Source: Rhizobium lusitanum (lineage in GTDB: Bacteria > Pseudomonadota > Alphaproteobacteria > Rhizobiales > Rhizobiaceae). From it: 64,000 bases of DNA. The notes beneath the pieces are model-generated. The model worked only from the letters and a program-made list of their open reading frames with translations. It had not been told where the DNA came from and made no database searches. The position numbers were made by a program, and so were the translations under genes. Each line of letters begins with the position of its first letter. Position 1 is the stretch's first letter. Shown one piece after another: positions 1 through 9,076 of this stretch. The stretch lies in assembly GCF_014189535.1 (NCBI RefSeq), contig NZ_CP050308.1:2903001-2967000 (forward strand), given 5' to 3'.

Positions 1-2
1 TC

Positions 3-710
3 GACGTGGTCAACGGTTTCCGCGACAGGCCGGCGGGAACATTGCGGCTGAACGTGCCGATCAGCGCGGCGCGGCTTGTGCTGCCTGCCATCGTCCCGCC
101 CTTTCTCGCCGCCTATCCCGACATCCAGCTGGAGATCATCGCCGAGGACAGCTTTGTCGATGTCCTCGCAGCCGGCTGCGATGCCGGCATCCGCTATGAC
201 GAGCGGCTGGAGCAGGACATGATCGCCATACCGATCGGGCCTCGCACCCAGCGCTTCGCCACCGCCGCTTCACCTTCGTACCTTGACCTTCATGGCAGGC
301 CGGAGCATCCGAGCGAGCTGATCAATCACGCCTGTCTTCGTGGTCGTTTCTCCAGCGGCCTGATGCCGCCCTGCGAGTTCGAGCGTGACGGCGAAGTGGT
401 GCGGATCACGCCCACAGGCCCGCTCATCGTCAGCATTGGCGGCGCGACCGATCTTGTCGTGGACGCCGCGATCGCAGGCACCGGCATCGTCTATCTTTTC
501 GAGGAATGGCTGCGCCCGCATCTCGACAGCGGCGCGCTCGAGCCCGTGCTCGAATCGTGGTGGCAGTCCTTCTCGGGGCCGTTTCTCTATTATCCCGGGC
601 GGCGCCTTGTGCCCGCTCCGCTCAGGGCATTCATCGATTTCATAACCATATTGGCCAAGCCGCCGAACATTCTTGCTCCGGAAGGGGATAATCATGGTCC
701 GCGAAAATGA
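3..710 (+). CDS. LysR-family regulator, C-terminal part (5' end outside window)
   Basis: The reading frame is open from the left edge, so the DNA-binding helix-turn-helix lies upstream of the window. The visible 235 residues are a LysR substrate-binding domain (type 2 periplasmic-binding fold): an [21 protein letters not shown] segment at the start, the usual [10 protein letters not shown] stretch, and later G-x-G-I-x-Y-L-F-E-E-W. It would bind a small effector and control a nearby gene that cannot be seen here. Its end overlaps the start of the next gene by 17 bases, so the two may be co-transcribed. The effector and target cannot be inferred. Confidence 0.85.
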   Translation, partial: DVVNGFRDRPAGTLRLNVPISAARLVLPAIVPPFLAAYPDIQLEIIAEDSFVDVLAAGCDAGIRYDERLEQDMIAIPIGPRTQRFATAASPSYLDLHGRPEHPSELINHACLRGRFSSGLMPPCEFERDGEVVRITPTGPLIVSIGGATDLVVDAAIAGTGIVYLFEEWLRPHLDSGALEPVLESWWQSFSGPFLYYPGRRLVPAPLRAFIDFITILAKPPNILAPEGDNHGPRK

Positions 711-1224
711 GATCCGCGAAAACGAGGTGGCGGTCGAACCGCCGGCCGCGACCGATGCCGGTCTTGTCTTCATCGGCCGCATCTCGACGCCATGGACTTC
801 CCGCATGGAGACGCCGCGTCAGGGGCGGCATGACGGACCGCTTTGCCGTATTGAGATATTCGAGCCCTGGGGGCCAGCGCTGAAGGGCGTCGAGGCTTTC
901 GAGCGGTTGGAAATTCTCTATTGGCTGGATCGTTCACGCCGCGATCTCGTCCTGCAAAGCCCAGCCAGCAGCGGCAAGGTGCACGGCACGTTTTCGCTAC
1001 GCTCGCCGGTACGGCCAAACCCGATCGGCACCTCCATCGTCAAGCTGGAAGCGGTGGAGGGGGCTGTCCTGCTCGTGCGCGGCCTCGATTGCCTCGACGG
1101 CACGCCGCTTCTGGATTTGAAGCCGGACCGGACGTTATTCAAACCGATCGCGCCGCCGCAGCCTGGTGATTTCCACACCGACGACGAGGGAACGGCGCAC
1201 TATTGTCAGAAGCGTGAAACTTAA
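694..1224 (+). CDS. tsaA: TrmO-like tRNA methyltransferase (TsaA/UPF0066 family)
   Basis: A 176-residue protein of the TsaA/TrmO beta-barrel family, which uses S-adenosylmethionine to N6-methylate the t6A37 base of some tRNAs. The family signature is clear: an N-terminal FIGRISTPW strand, a central RPNPIGTS motif, and LLDLKPD near the end. A longer frame begins at 673, but the ATG at 694 is preferred because GGAAGGGG (about 680-687) sits at a proper distance before it. The start lies inside the preceding LysR gene, which implies translational coupling. The stop overlaps that of the convergent molbindin gene. tRNA activity is inferred from the family only. Confidence 0.8.
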   Translation: MVRENEIRENEVAVEPPAATDAGLVFIGRISTPWTSRMETPRQGRHDGPLCRIEIFEPWGPALKGVEAFERLEILYWLDRSRRDLVLQSPASSGKVHGTFSLRSPVRPNPIGTSIVKLEAVEGAVLLVRGLDCLDGTPLLDLKPDRTLFKPIAPPQPGDFHTDDEGTAHYCQKRET

Positions 1225-1430
1225 TCGACGGCGACCATGACGTCCGACGCCTTGATGACGGCATAGGCGTCAGCGCCAACCGTCAGGCCCAGTTCGTCGA
1301 CCGCCTCGTTGGTGATCGAGGAGGTGACGATCGAGCCGTTGCCGATGTCGATGCGGATGTGGGCGGTCGTCGCACCCTTGGTGACTTCGACGACCTTGCC
1401 CTTGAGGCGGTTGCGTGCGCTGATTTTCAT
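1221..1430 (-). CDS. molbindin, single TOBE/Mop-domain molybdate-binding protein
   Basis: A 69-residue protein consisting of one Mop/TOBE domain: [16 protein letters not shown] at the N terminus, an [17 protein letters not shown] segment in the middle and a [16 protein letters not shown] end. Free-standing domains of this kind form hexamers that bind molybdate or tungstate in the cytoplasm and buffer oxyanion supply. The start is the ATG at 1430; a much longer frame running back into betC is a shadow of that gene. It lies 65 bases downstream of betC on the same strand, but a functional link to choline sulfate is not obvious. No modABC genes are in the window. Confidence 0.85.
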   Translation of the reverse strand: MKISARNRLKGKVVEVTKGATTAHIRIDIGNGSIVTSSITNEAVDELGLTVGADAYAVIKASDVMVAVD

Positions 1431-1495
1431 GGATCTTTTCTCCCTGATGTTGGCCGGACCATATCGTCTCCGGCAAAGCCCGGCCACAGGAAACC

Positions 1496-3010
1496 TTACT
1501 CCCCGCGTGGAAAACGCTGGTTCTCCTCCAGCACATTCAGGTCCATATGATTGCGCATGTAGCGCTCGGAGGCCTTCTGCAGTGGCTGATAGTCCCAGGG
1601 ATAATAGGCGCCGTTGCGCAGCGCCGCATAGACCACCCATCGCCGCGCCTGGCTTTCGCGCACGGCGGCGTCGAAGGTGGCCAGATTCCAGCGCTGCATC
1701 GCCTGCGCGGTCAGCCGCGCCAGGACCTCCGCATGGGCGGGATCGTCGGCGAGATTGGTCAGTTCTTTCGGATCGGCTTCGAGATTGAAGAGCATGGGCG
1801 GGTCCTTGTCGCAGAGCACCAGCTTGTAATGGCCATCGCGCAGGCCGACGAGCGGCGCTTCAGAGCCTTCCGCCGCATATTCCATCGGCACCGGTCCACG
1901 GCTTCCCGTGCCGAGGGCGAGGGGAGCCAGGTCCTCGCCATCGGTCCATTGGCGGAGCGAGCCGATATCGATGCCGGCGAGACCGGCCAGCGTCGGCGTC
2001 ACGTCGAGCGTCGATACCGGCTGGTCGATGCGACGGGCTTTCCAGCTGGGTGCTGCGATCATCAGCGGTACGCGGGCCGAACCTTCGAAGAAGTTCATCT
2101 TGAACCACAGCCCGCGCTCTCCAAGCATGTCGCCATGGTCGGAGACGAACAGCACAATGGTATTGTCGGCCATGCGGCCGCGCTCCAGCGCGTCGAGGAT
2201 TTCGCCGATCTTCTCGTCGACATAGGAGATGTTGGCGAAATAGCCGCGCCGCGCCCGGCGGACCTGTTCCGGCGTGATGTCGAAGGCCTCGTGATCGCTC
2301 GCTTTCATCAAGCGCTGCGAATGTTGGTCCTGTTGATCGAAGGGGATGTCGCCGACCTCGGGGTCGAGCGCCGGGCAATCCTCATAAAGATCCCAGAAGC
2401 GGCGGCGGGCGACATAGGGGTCGTGCGGATGGGTGAAGCTGACGGTCAGGCACCAGGGCCGCTCATCCTGCCCTCGCGACAGGTCGAGCAGCTTGCGGGT
2501 GGCGTGATAGGCGACCTCGTCGTCATACTCCATCTGGTTGGTGATCTCGGCGACGCCGGCGCCGGTCACCGAGCCGAGATTGTGATACCACCAGTCGATG
2601 CGCTCGCCGGGCTTGGTATAATCCGGCGTCCAGCCGAAATCGGCGGGATAGATATCCGTGGTCAGCCGTTCCTCGAAGCCGTGCATCTGGTCCGGTCCGA
2701 CGAAGTGCATCTTGCCCGAAAGCGCCGTCTGATAACCGGCAGCGCGCAGATGATGGGCAAAAGTCGGGATATCAGAGGCAAATTCGGCGGCATTGTCATA
2801 GACGCGGGTGCGGCTCGGCAATTGCCCGGACATGAAGGAGGCCCGCGCCGGGGCGCAGAGTGGGCTTGCCGTGTAGCTGTTGGCGAAGCGGACGGAGCGT
2901 TCCGCCAGCGCTTTCAGCACGGGCGCATGGAGAAAATCGGCTGGGCCATCGGGAAACAGGGTTCCGTTGAACTGATCGACCATCAGGATGAGAATGTTCG
3001 GACGCGCCAT
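1496..3010 (-). CDS. betC: choline-sulfatase
   Basis: A 504-residue cytoplasmic sulfatase that hydrolyses choline-O-sulfate to choline and sulfate, feeding glycine betaine synthesis and providing sulfur and carbon. The type I sulfatase signature is present near residues 52-60, with the sequence LCAPARASF: the Cys of C-x-P-x-R is the residue oxidised to formylglycine. An N-terminal PNILILMVDQFNG metal-binding segment and a later FVSDHGDMLGERG block are also typical of BetC. The length matches the family. A LysR gene starts 116-134 bases away in the opposite direction and is the probable regulator. Unlike the classical bet operon, betB, betA and betI do not follow. Confidence 0.95.
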   Translation of the reverse strand: MARPNILILMVDQFNGTLFPDGPADFLHAPVLKALAERSVRFANSYTASPLCAPARASFMSGQLPSRTRVYDNAAEFASDIPTFAHHLRAAGYQTALSGKMHFVGPDQMHGFEERLTTDIYPADFGWTPDYTKPGERIDWWYHNLGSVTGAGVAEITNQMEYDDEVAYHATRKLLDLSRGQDERPWCLTVSFTHPHDPYVARRRFWDLYEDCPALDPEVGDIPFDQQDQHSQRLMKASDHEAFDITPEQVRRARRGYFANISYVDEKIGEILDALERGRMADNTIVLFVSDHGDMLGERGLWFKMNFFEGSARVPLMIAAPSWKARRIDQPVSTLDVTPTLAGLAGIDIGSLRQWTDGEDLAPLALGTGSRGPVPMEYAAEGSEAPLVGLRDGHYKLVLCDKDPPMLFNLEADPKELTNLADDPAHAEVLARLTAQAMQRWNLATFDAAVRESQARRWVVYAALRNGAYYPWDYQPLQKASERYMRNHMDLNVLEENQRFPRGE

Positions 3011-3070
3011 GTTGGAATTCCTTGGGCGGGATGGGAGGCCGAAAGAGATACGGTTCTCTCTTACTATTTG

Positions 3071-3090
3071 CTGATTTTATTGAACATCAG
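3071..3090. promoter_or_regulatory. candidate LysR operator between betC and its regulator
   Basis: CTGAT-N10-ATCAG inverted repeat (T-N11-A type) midway in the betC / LysR divergent intergenic region, the place and symmetry expected for a LysR-type operator. Seen directly; binding is inferred. Confidence 0.5.
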
Positions 3091-3144
3091 TAGCATCGAG
3101 CCTGTAAAGCTTGCTTTTTTCGATAGATGCCAAAAGGAAATTTT

Positions 3145-4056
3145 ATGGCTGAACGGCCGGTGGATCTCGGATGGTTGCGGATTTTTGTCGAGGTGGGCCG
3201 CGCGGGCAGCCTGTCATCGGCAGCGACGAGCCTCGGACTGACGCAGCCGGCGGTCAGCTATCAGATCCGGCGGATCGAGGAGCAGATGGGTGTCGCCCTT
3301 TTCCATCGCCAGCATCGCGGTGTCGAACTGTCGCCGGAAGGCCGCCGCCTGTTGGAGATCGCCGAAAAGGCGGTCGGTGGTGTGGATTCTCTGGTGCACA
3401 GCTTTCGCGCCGAAGCCGAACGCCCGGTGGTGCGGCTCCGGACCGATTACGCCTTTTCAGCACTCTGGCTGATCCCGCGCATGCATCGGTTTCGCTCGGC
3501 CTATCCGGAGCTGGATATTCAGATCGTCGCCACGCAGCGACACGAGCCTGGCCAATCCTATAGCAGCGATGTCGCCGTCGTTTTCGGTACGCGCCAGGAG
3601 TTTGGGCAGGAGGCAGTATTGTTGTTGCCTGAAAAGGTAGGGCCGGTCTGTACGCAAGGCTTTGTCGACAAATACGGCCCTTTCAACGATCCAGGTCATC
3701 TGGTGCGGGCAACGCTCATACATCTGGACACGGAAGCGCCATCGCCCTGGTTCGACTGGAAGAGTTATTTCGCCGAACTTGGCATCATTAGGGACACCTA
3801 TGCCGGCCATGGTGATCTGCGGTTCAACACCTATTCTCTGGTGGTGCAGGCGGCGATCGGCGAGCAGGGGCTGGCGCTCGGCTGGATGGGCCTGGTGGAT
3901 CAGTTGCTGGCTGGGCGCATGTTGGTAACCGCCGGTCCGATGCTGGAGACACCGGATCGTGGCTACTGGCTTCTGCCGCCGAAGTCGCCGGGCATGCATA
4001 CTGCCCGGCTAACGGACTGGCTGGTCACGGAACTAGCCGCAATGTCACCTGATTGA
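3145..4056 (+). CDS. LysR-family regulator of choline sulfate use
   Basis: A 303-residue LysR regulator with an N-terminal winged helix (LGWLRIFVEVGRAGSLSSAA, then TQPAVSYQIRRIEEQMGVALF) and a C-terminal effector domain. It is divergent from betC and resembles the choline-sulfate-utilisation transcription factors that accompany that gene, so it probably responds to choline or choline sulfate. The start at 3145 is chosen over the ATG at 3127 because AAAAGGAA lies 8 bases before it. Its last 32 bases overlap the end of the convergent otsA gene, an arrangement in which read-through of either transcript would be antisense to the other. Confidence 0.9.
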   Translation: MAERPVDLGWLRIFVEVGRAGSLSSAATSLGLTQPAVSYQIRRIEEQMGVALFHRQHRGVELSPEGRRLLEIAEKAVGGVDSLVHSFRAEAERPVVRLRTDYAFSALWLIPRMHRFRSAYPELDIQIVATQRHEPGQSYSSDVAVVFGTRQEFGQEAVLLLPEKVGPVCTQGFVDKYGPFNDPGHLVRATLIHLDTEAPSPWFDWKSYFAELGIIRDTYAGHGDLRFNTYSLVVQAAIGEQGLALGWMGLVDQLLAGRMLVTAGPMLETPDRGYWLLPPKSPGMHTARLTDWLVTELAAMSPD

Positions 4057-5455
4057 CCGGCGGTGCAATCTCTTCCGTCAGGTCCTTCAGAAAATCGTTG
4101 CACCAGCGCACGACATCATATTCCAGCAGATGATCCATCATGCTCTGCCAGCGCCGCTGCCGCTCCTCCAGCGGCATGGTGAGCCCCCGCGCTATGGCGT
4201 TGGCGGTTCCCTCGATGTCGTAGGGATTGACGAGCAGCGCGCCTTTCAGCTCGCGGGCGGCGCCTGCGAAACGTGATAGCACCAGCACGCCAGGATCGTC
4301 CGGGTCCTGTGCGGCCACGTACTCCTTGGCAACCAGGTTCATGCCGTCGCGCAGCGGCGTCACCAGGCCGATCTTGCCCAGCCGATAGAGGCCGGCCAGC
4401 ACCGGGCGGCTGATCGAGCGGTTGATATAGCGGATTGGCACCCAGTCGACCGTGCCGATCGCGCCGTTGACCCGACCGGCTTGTTCCGCGACGGCCTGTT
4501 GCATCGCTTCGTATTCCGGCACCTCGGAGCGTGATTTCGGCGTGACCTGCAGATAGGTGACGCGGCGCTGATAGGCCGGATTGTCGCCGAGGAAACGCTC
4601 GAAAGCCTCAATGCGCTGGGTGATCCCCTTGGAGTAGTCGAGCCGGTCGACGCCGATGATCAGGTCGCGGCCCTCGATGCTCTGCCGGGCCTTGCGCACC
4701 ATGCTGTGGCTCGCTGCCTTGCGGGCGAAGTCTGCGAAGGCGGCGGTCTCGATGCCGATCGAATAGGCCCCGCCGCGGAACGTCCGGCCATGGGCACTAA
4801 AGAGGCCGGGGCCGATTTCGTCGCCGATTTCCTCGCGCTTGAGGCAACTGGCGAAGTTTTCGAGATCGTGATCCGTCTGAAAGCCGAGAAGATCGTAGGC
4901 GGAGAGACTGCGCATGATCTCCTGGTGCACGGGCATGATGGCAAGCACATCAGCCGGCGGCCATGGAATGTGCAGGAAGAAGCCGATGCGGTTCTTCAGG
5001 CCCATCTGCCTGAGCTCGGCGGCCAGCGGAATGAGATGATAATCATGCACCCAGATGACGTCGTCCGGCTTGATCAGCGGCGCGAGGCGATGGGCAAAGA
5101 AGCGGTTGACGCGAAAATAGCCGTCCATCTCCTTGCGGCCATATTCGGCAAGATCCAGCCGGTAATGGCAGATCGGCCACAACACGCGGTTGGCGAAGCC
5201 ATGGTAATATTCCTCGACATCGGTCTGGGTGAGATCGGTCAGGGCATAGGTGATGTTGCCGTGGTCGGTCATCACCAGCGGTTCCGGCTCCTTGTCACCA
5301 CTGGAATTGCCGGACCAGCCCATCCAGATGCCGCCATGTTCTTCAAGTGCGGCTCGCAGGGCCACGGCCAGACCGCCGGCGGCGGTGCCTTTCTTATCTG
5401 GAACGGAGACACGATTGGAAATCACGATGAGACGGCTCACGGGCGGTCCTTTCAA
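4025..5455 (-). CDS. otsA: alpha,alpha-trehalose-phosphate synthase
   Basis: A GT20 glycosyltransferase that joins UDP-glucose and glucose-6-phosphate to form trehalose-6-phosphate, used for osmoprotection and desiccation survival. Diagnostic segments are [10 protein letters not shown] and GGLAVAL at the N terminus, [21 protein letters not shown] and [15 protein letters not shown]. The 476-residue length fits OtsA. The true start may be the GTG six codons in (VSRLIVIS), which aligns better with other OtsA proteins. otsB lies 31 bases upstream on the same strand, so the pair forms an otsBA operon. The tail overlaps the convergent LysR gene. Confidence 0.96.
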   Translation of the reverse strand: MKGPPVSRLIVISNRVSVPDKKGTAAGGLAVALRAALEEHGGIWMGWSGNSSGDKEPEPLVMTDHGNITYALTDLTQTDVEEYYHGFANRVLWPICHYRLDLAEYGRKEMDGYFRVNRFFAHRLAPLIKPDDVIWVHDYHLIPLAAELRQMGLKNRIGFFLHIPWPPADVLAIMPVHQEIMRSLSAYDLLGFQTDHDLENFASCLKREEIGDEIGPGLFSAHGRTFRGGAYSIGIETAAFADFARKAASHSMVRKARQSIEGRDLIIGVDRLDYSKGITQRIEAFERFLGDNPAYQRRVTYLQVTPKSRSEVPEYEAMQQAVAEQAGRVNGAIGTVDWVPIRYINRSISRPVLAGLYRLGKIGLVTPLRDGMNLVAKEYVAAQDPDDPGVLVLSRFAGAARELKGALLVNPYDIEGTANAIARGLTMPLEERQRRWQSMMDHLLEYDVVRWCNDFLKDLTEEIAPPVNQVTLRLVP

Positions 5456-5486
5456 ATCTAATACGGCAGGGTGGCAGCAAAGCTGC

Positions 5487-6281
5487 CTATGCCGCGAGGG
5501 ACGCGAGTATGTCTCTTAAACGCGCAGGCGAGAAAATGGATGCACGCGCCAGTGTTTTGTCGTTTGGCGGGCCGATGCGCACGGACTGGCCGCCGAGGCG
5601 GTTGGCGGCGGCGAACATGGTTTCGTCGGTGACGTCGTCACCGATCGTAAGCGGCTTCCGCCCGATAAATGGTTCTTCGCCAAGAAAGGCTTCGATAGCA
5701 TGACCCTTGCCGGCGCGCGCCGGGCAGATCTCGACGACCGACTTGCCACGCTGCAGGGCCCAATCCGAGCCGGCCTCATCGAGATAGCGCTGCATCGCTT
5801 CGGCAATGTCGGCCTCACGCTCCGGCGCCTGCCGGTAGTGAACCGCGATCGCGGCGCCCTTATCCTCGACAAGCGCGCCGGGCCAGGCTTCCGCCTCCCG
5901 TGCGATCGCACTCTTCATTTCCTGAAAGGCAGGCGGGATCAACGCACGCCGCAATCGTCCCGCCGCATCGCGCCGTTCAGCACCGTGAAGGCCTGCGACC
6001 GGAAAGCGGAAAGGAGCAAACAGGGGATCGACAAAGGCAACCGAGCGACCCGTCACCAGCGCCAAAGCGCCACCGAGCTTGCGAGAGAGGGCGTGAAGCG
6101 CGAAGGGTAGGGACAGAGGAACGACAATCGCTTCCGGTGTCTCCGCAAGATCGAGCAGGGTTCCATCGATGTCGAGAAACAGTGCCCATTGATCAGGATA
6201 CATTGAGAGTGCAGTAAGCGCCGGTTCGTTCGACGGCGCCGGTTTGGCTTCGCCCTGTTCGGGCTGTTCCTGGTAAGTCAT
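5487..6281 (-). CDS. otsB: trehalose-6-phosphate phosphatase
   Basis: A HAD-superfamily phosphatase of 264 residues that dephosphorylates trehalose-6-phosphate to trehalose, completing the OtsA reaction. HAD motif I is LFLDIDGTLLD (nucleophile and acid/base aspartates) at about residues 35-45, motif II is LALVTGRS, and motif IV is TIGDDVTDETMF. An N-terminal tail of some 25 residues rich in Glu, Pro and Ala precedes the domain and is unlikely to be catalytic. It is the first gene of the otsBA pair. Upstream is a 620-base region without a conventional gene. Confidence 0.95.
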   Translation of the reverse strand: MTYQEQPEQGEAKPAPSNEPALTALSMYPDQWALFLDIDGTLLDLAETPEAIVVPLSLPFALHALSRKLGGALALVTGRSVAFVDPLFAPFRFPVAGLHGAERRDAAGRLRRALIPPAFQEMKSAIAREAEAWPGALVEDKGAAIAVHYRQAPEREADIAEAMQRYLDEAGSDWALQRGKSVVEICPARAGKGHAIEAFLGEEPFIGRKPLTIGDDVTDETMFAAANRLGGQSVRIGPPNDKTLARASIFSPARLRDILASLAA

Positions 6282-6394
6282 ACAGGGTTAGCTAAGGCGC
6301 TCTTCCCATTCGGCAAGTAAAAAAACGCCCGCGACATGGCTTATCTTGGAAAACGGCAGTCCCGAATGCCGCGATATCGGCAATCACCAGACGC

Positions 6395-6422
6395 AAAAAA
6401 GGGCCGCACGAAGCGACCCTTT
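6395..6422 (-). terminator. rho-independent terminator of the small minus-strand transcript
   Basis: On the minus strand AAGGGTCGC, loop TTCGT, GCGGCCCTT followed by a run of T. It would end a transcript of about 195 bases beginning near 6590. It lies 114 bases upstream of otsB, so it also isolates that gene. Confidence 0.75.
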
Positions 6423-6478
6423 CATGAGTTTTGGCCCGTAACTGGCCTGAAGCGTAGACCGCTTCCGGAAGGCTCTGA

Positions 6479-6553
6479 TCAGAGCGAGGGCTGCCCCGCT
6501 ACGCTCACAACCATTTCCATGCCTGATACGAGGACCGAAATCTCACTAGACAT
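6479..6553 (-). CDS. probable 24-residue small ORF
   Basis: A small open frame, MSSEISVLVSGMEMVVSVAGQPSL, read on the minus strand and ending in TGA. It is too short for usual gene calling, but it is preceded by an exceptionally strong ribosome binding site (6555-6570), has a plausible promoter upstream, and is followed 57 bases later by a good rho-independent terminator. These together make a self-contained transcription unit of about 195 bases in an otherwise gene-free gap. The peptide is mildly hydrophobic, with no recognised motif. It could be a small protein, a leader peptide, or the translated part of a dual-function small RNA. Function is unknown. Confidence 0.5.
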   Translation of the reverse strand: MSSEISVLVSGMEMVVSVAGQPSL

Positions 6554-6554
6554 T

Positions 6555-6570
6555 GGATCACCTTCCTTTC
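6555..6570 (-). promoter_or_regulatory. near-complete anti-anti-Shine-Dalgarno ribosome binding site
   Basis: The minus strand reads GAAAGGAAGGTGATCC immediately before A-ATG. Apart from one extra base it is the full complement of the 3' end of 16S rRNA (GGATCACCTCCTTTC), so pairing would extend over about 15 bases. That is far more than an ordinary ribosome binding site and it sets the start of the small ORF. Confidence 0.7.
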
Positions 6571-6591
6571 GTTACGTTGATAATGATCTTA

Positions 6592-6619
6592 AGGTAGCTC
6601 AAATTTCATCGGATGCAAG
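6592..6619 (-). promoter_or_regulatory. candidate sigma-70 promoter for the small ORF
   Basis: On the minus strand CTTGCA (6619-6614) and CTACCT (6597-6592) are separated by 16 bases, close to the alphaproteobacterial CTTGAC / CTATAT pattern. Placement about 40 bases before the start codon fits. Weak evidence taken alone. Confidence 0.35.
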
Positions 6620-6629
6620 AGGGCGGGTG

Positions 6630-6654
6630 GAAGAAGCATTTCACGCTTCTTTTC
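6630..6654 (+). terminator. inverted repeat with T run
   Basis: AAGAAGC, seven-base loop, GCTTCTTTT. On the plus strand it has the form of a small terminator, but no plus-strand gene precedes it, so it may instead be a structure in front of the small minus-strand unit. Confidence 0.3.
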
Positions 6655-6902
6655 GCAGTGAAACGCAACGACCTCATTCGGCTTTTACGTCAGGCAAGCG
6701 CGACCTTCCGGAGAACGCCGTTCACAAAAGAAAAATGCTGCGACGCAAAAGTGTGATCGGACGACGCGTCAAATATCTGTCATCTTGATGGTCGAAGCAG
6801 TCGGAAATTAACAGTTTATTACCCATTCCGCTGAACAATCGTCCTTAGATTTGACATCGTCCCGCGAGACAGGAAGCCAGCGGGAATTGGAGCAAAAGAC
6901 AT

Positions 6903-7718
6903 ATGTGTCGTTGGGCAGCCTATCGTGGAGACCCCCTCTATCTGGAGGAGCTGGTGTCTTCGCCCGCTCACTCCCTGATCGAACAATCCCATTGTGCCAC
7001 GCGCGCCAAGACGGCGACCAACGGCGATGGCTTCGGCATCGCCTGGTATGGCGACCGGCCGGAACCGGGCCGCTACCGCGATATCCTTCCGGCCTGGTCC
7101 GACTGCAATCTCAAAAGCCTGGCGCGGCAGATCCGCTCGCCGCTCTTCCTCGCCCATGTCCGCGCCGCGACCGGCGGCGGCACTCGGCGCGACAATTGCC
7201 ACCCCTTCGTGCATGAGAACTGGGCTTTCCAGCACAACGGCCAGATTTCCAATTTCGACCGTCTGCGCCGGCCGATGGAAGCCATGCTCGACGATCACCT
7301 GTTTCAGGCGCGCAGCGGCACCACCGATTCCGAGCTGATGTTCCTGCTGGCGCTGCAATTCGGCCTCATGTCTAACCCGGTCGCGGCAATCTCCGAGACC
7401 ATCAGCTTCGTCGAGGGCCTGTCGGTCCACCTGACCGGTTCGGCGCTGGTGCGCTTCACGGCCGCCTTTTCCGATGGAAAATCGCTGCATGCGGTGCGCT
7501 ACGCCACCGACCGCAAGGCACCGACGCTTTATGCCTCGCCTGTCGGGTCAGGCTATTGCCTGGTGTCCGAGCCGCTGAACGATGATGTCGATGCCTGGAC
7601 GGAAATTCCGGACGGAAGCGCCGTGCTGATCGACGATATGGGTGTGCATGTCACGCCCTTCCAGCCGGAAAAGCGTACTTCTGCCGAGCCCAGGACGGCT
7701 GCTGCTATCCCTGCCTGA
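6903..7718 (+). CDS. class II glutamine amidotransferase family protein
   Basis: A 271-residue protein with an N-terminal nucleophile glutaminase domain and no partner synthetase domain. It starts MCRWAAYRG, so Cys2 becomes the catalytic N terminus after Met removal. Later landmarks are NGDGFGIAWYGD, FLAHVRAATGG, NCHPFVHENWAFQHNGQI and TDSELMF, the typical YafJ-like layout. Such stand-alone proteins are predicted to release ammonia from glutamine or to act on a gamma-glutamyl substrate; the acceptor is not known. The start is fixed by the conserved Cys. It is convergent with coaBC and overlaps it by 14 bases. Confidence 0.9.
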   Translation: MCRWAAYRGDPLYLEELVSSPAHSLIEQSHCATRAKTATNGDGFGIAWYGDRPEPGRYRDILPAWSDCNLKSLARQIRSPLFLAHVRAATGGGTRRDNCHPFVHENWAFQHNGQISNFDRLRRPMEAMLDDHLFQARSGTTDSELMFLLALQFGLMSNPVAAISETISFVEGLSVHLTGSALVRFTAAFSDGKSLHAVRYATDRKAPTLYASPVGSGYCLVSEPLNDDVDAWTEIPDGSAVLIDDMGVHVTPFQPEKRTSAEPRTAAAIPA

Positions 7719-8916
7719 AGTGTTCGGCAATCAGCGCCGCCAGCCGTGCCGCCACCTCGTCCTTGTCGAGGTCTGGCCATTGCTCGACGCCATCATGGCG
7801 GACGAGTTTCACGCGGTTGCGCGTGCCACCCATGATGCCGGTGGAGGGTGAGACATCGTTGGCGACGATCATGTCGGCGCCCTTGCGCTCCAGCTTCGCC
7901 TTGGCGTTGTTCTCGACATCCTGTGTTTCGGCAGCAAAGCCGATGACGAGCTTCGGCCGCTGCGTGTGATGTCCCACGGTTTTCAGTATGTCGGGATTTT
8001 CGGTGAGCGCCAGCGTGGGAATAGATTCGCCCGGATGCTTCTTGATTTTCTGATCGGAGGCGGAAGCGACCTTCCAGTCGGCAACGGCGGCGACCATCAC
8101 GGCGATATCGGCCGGAAGGGCCGAGAGCACGGCATCGCGCATCTCGTCTGCGCGCTCGACATGGACGACATGCATGCCGGTTGGATCGGGGATGGAGACG
8201 GGGCCGGAAACGAGGGTGACATCGGCGCCAAGGGCTGCGAGCGCCGAGGCGATGGCATGGCCCTGCCGGCCGGACGAGCGGTTGGCGATATAACGTACGG
8301 GGTCGATCGGCTCATGCGTCGGACCCGAGGTAACCACGGCCTTGCGGCCGGCAAGCGGCCTTGCGCCATTATCCAGCCGCATCTCGACGGCGGCGACGAT
8401 CTCCAGCGGCTCGGCCATGCGGCCGGCGCCATTTTCCTTGCTCTCAGCCATTTCTCCGACCATCGGGCCGACAAAGCGAATGCCGTCGCCGCGCAATATC
8501 TCGACATTGCGCCTCGTCGCGGCATGCGCCCACATCTTCGGGTTCATCGCCGGCGCCACCAGCACGGGCCGGTCGGTTGCGAGCAGGATTGTCGAGGCAA
8601 GATCGTCTGCCAGCCCGTTTGCCATCTTCGCCAGCAGATCGGCGGTTGCCGGTGCGATCAGCACCAGGTCGCAATCCCTCGCCAGCCGGATATGGCCGAT
8701 ATCCTGCTCGTCCTGCCGCGAGAATAGATCGGTAAAAACATGGTCGGCCGCCAGCGCACCGACGGCAAGCGGCGTGACGAATTGCTGGGCGCCTTCGGTC
8801 ATGACCGGGCGGACGCTCGCGCCGCGCTCGCGCAGCCGCCGGATGAGATCGAGGCTCTTATAGGCCGCGATACCACCGGAAATGATCAGAAGAATGCGTT
8901 TTCCCGCGAGAACCAT
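7705..8916 (-). CDS. coaBC: bifunctional phosphopantothenoylcysteine decarboxylase / phosphopantothenate-cysteine ligase
   Basis: A 403-residue coenzyme A biosynthesis enzyme. The N-terminal CoaC flavoprotein half shows GGIAAYKSLDLIR and the PAMNPKMW substrate-clamp motif near residues 120-127. The C-terminal CoaB half begins at GRKAVVTSGPTHEPID, with ANRSSGRQG, a KIKK lysine loop and GFAAET. It joins cysteine to 4'-phosphopantothenate using CTP and then decarboxylates the product to 4'-phosphopantetheine. Length and domain order match bacterial CoaBC. It is transcribed alone and should be essential. Confidence 0.97.
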   Translation of the reverse strand: MVLAGKRILLIISGGIAAYKSLDLIRRLRERGASVRPVMTEGAQQFVTPLAVGALAADHVFTDLFSRQDEQDIGHIRLARDCDLVLIAPATADLLAKMANGLADDLASTILLATDRPVLVAPAMNPKMWAHAATRRNVEILRGDGIRFVGPMVGEMAESKENGAGRMAEPLEIVAAVEMRLDNGARPLAGRKAVVTSGPTHEPIDPVRYIANRSSGRQGHAIASALAALGADVTLVSGPVSIPDPTGMHVVHVERADEMRDAVLSALPADIAVMVAAVADWKVASASDQKIKKHPGESIPTLALTENPDILKTVGHHTQRPKLVIGFAAETQDVENNAKAKLERKGADMIVANDVSPSTGIMGGTRNRVKLVRHDGVEQWPDLDKDEVAARLAALIAEHFRQG

Positions 8917-9076
8917 GGCTCGAACCCGTCGCTTGTTTTTATGGCAGTGAGCCTAAGCCTTTGGCAGACAATAGGCAATCGCCAGTCGTGGTCAGCCGGA
9001 AATCACGGCTTTGTCACTTGCGACGCTTCGCCGGGTCGGCGAGCATGGAGAGATTGTTCGCCAAAGGAGTAAAGCC

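Noticed and set aside
1547..3241. 564-residue plus-strand ORF antisense to betC
   Set aside because: It is the shadow of betC codon usage on the opposite strand, with no domain or start signal.
6336..6788. 150-residue plus-strand ORF
   Set aside because: Composition is random-looking, no ribosome binding site, and it runs through a terminator and strong minus-strand signals.
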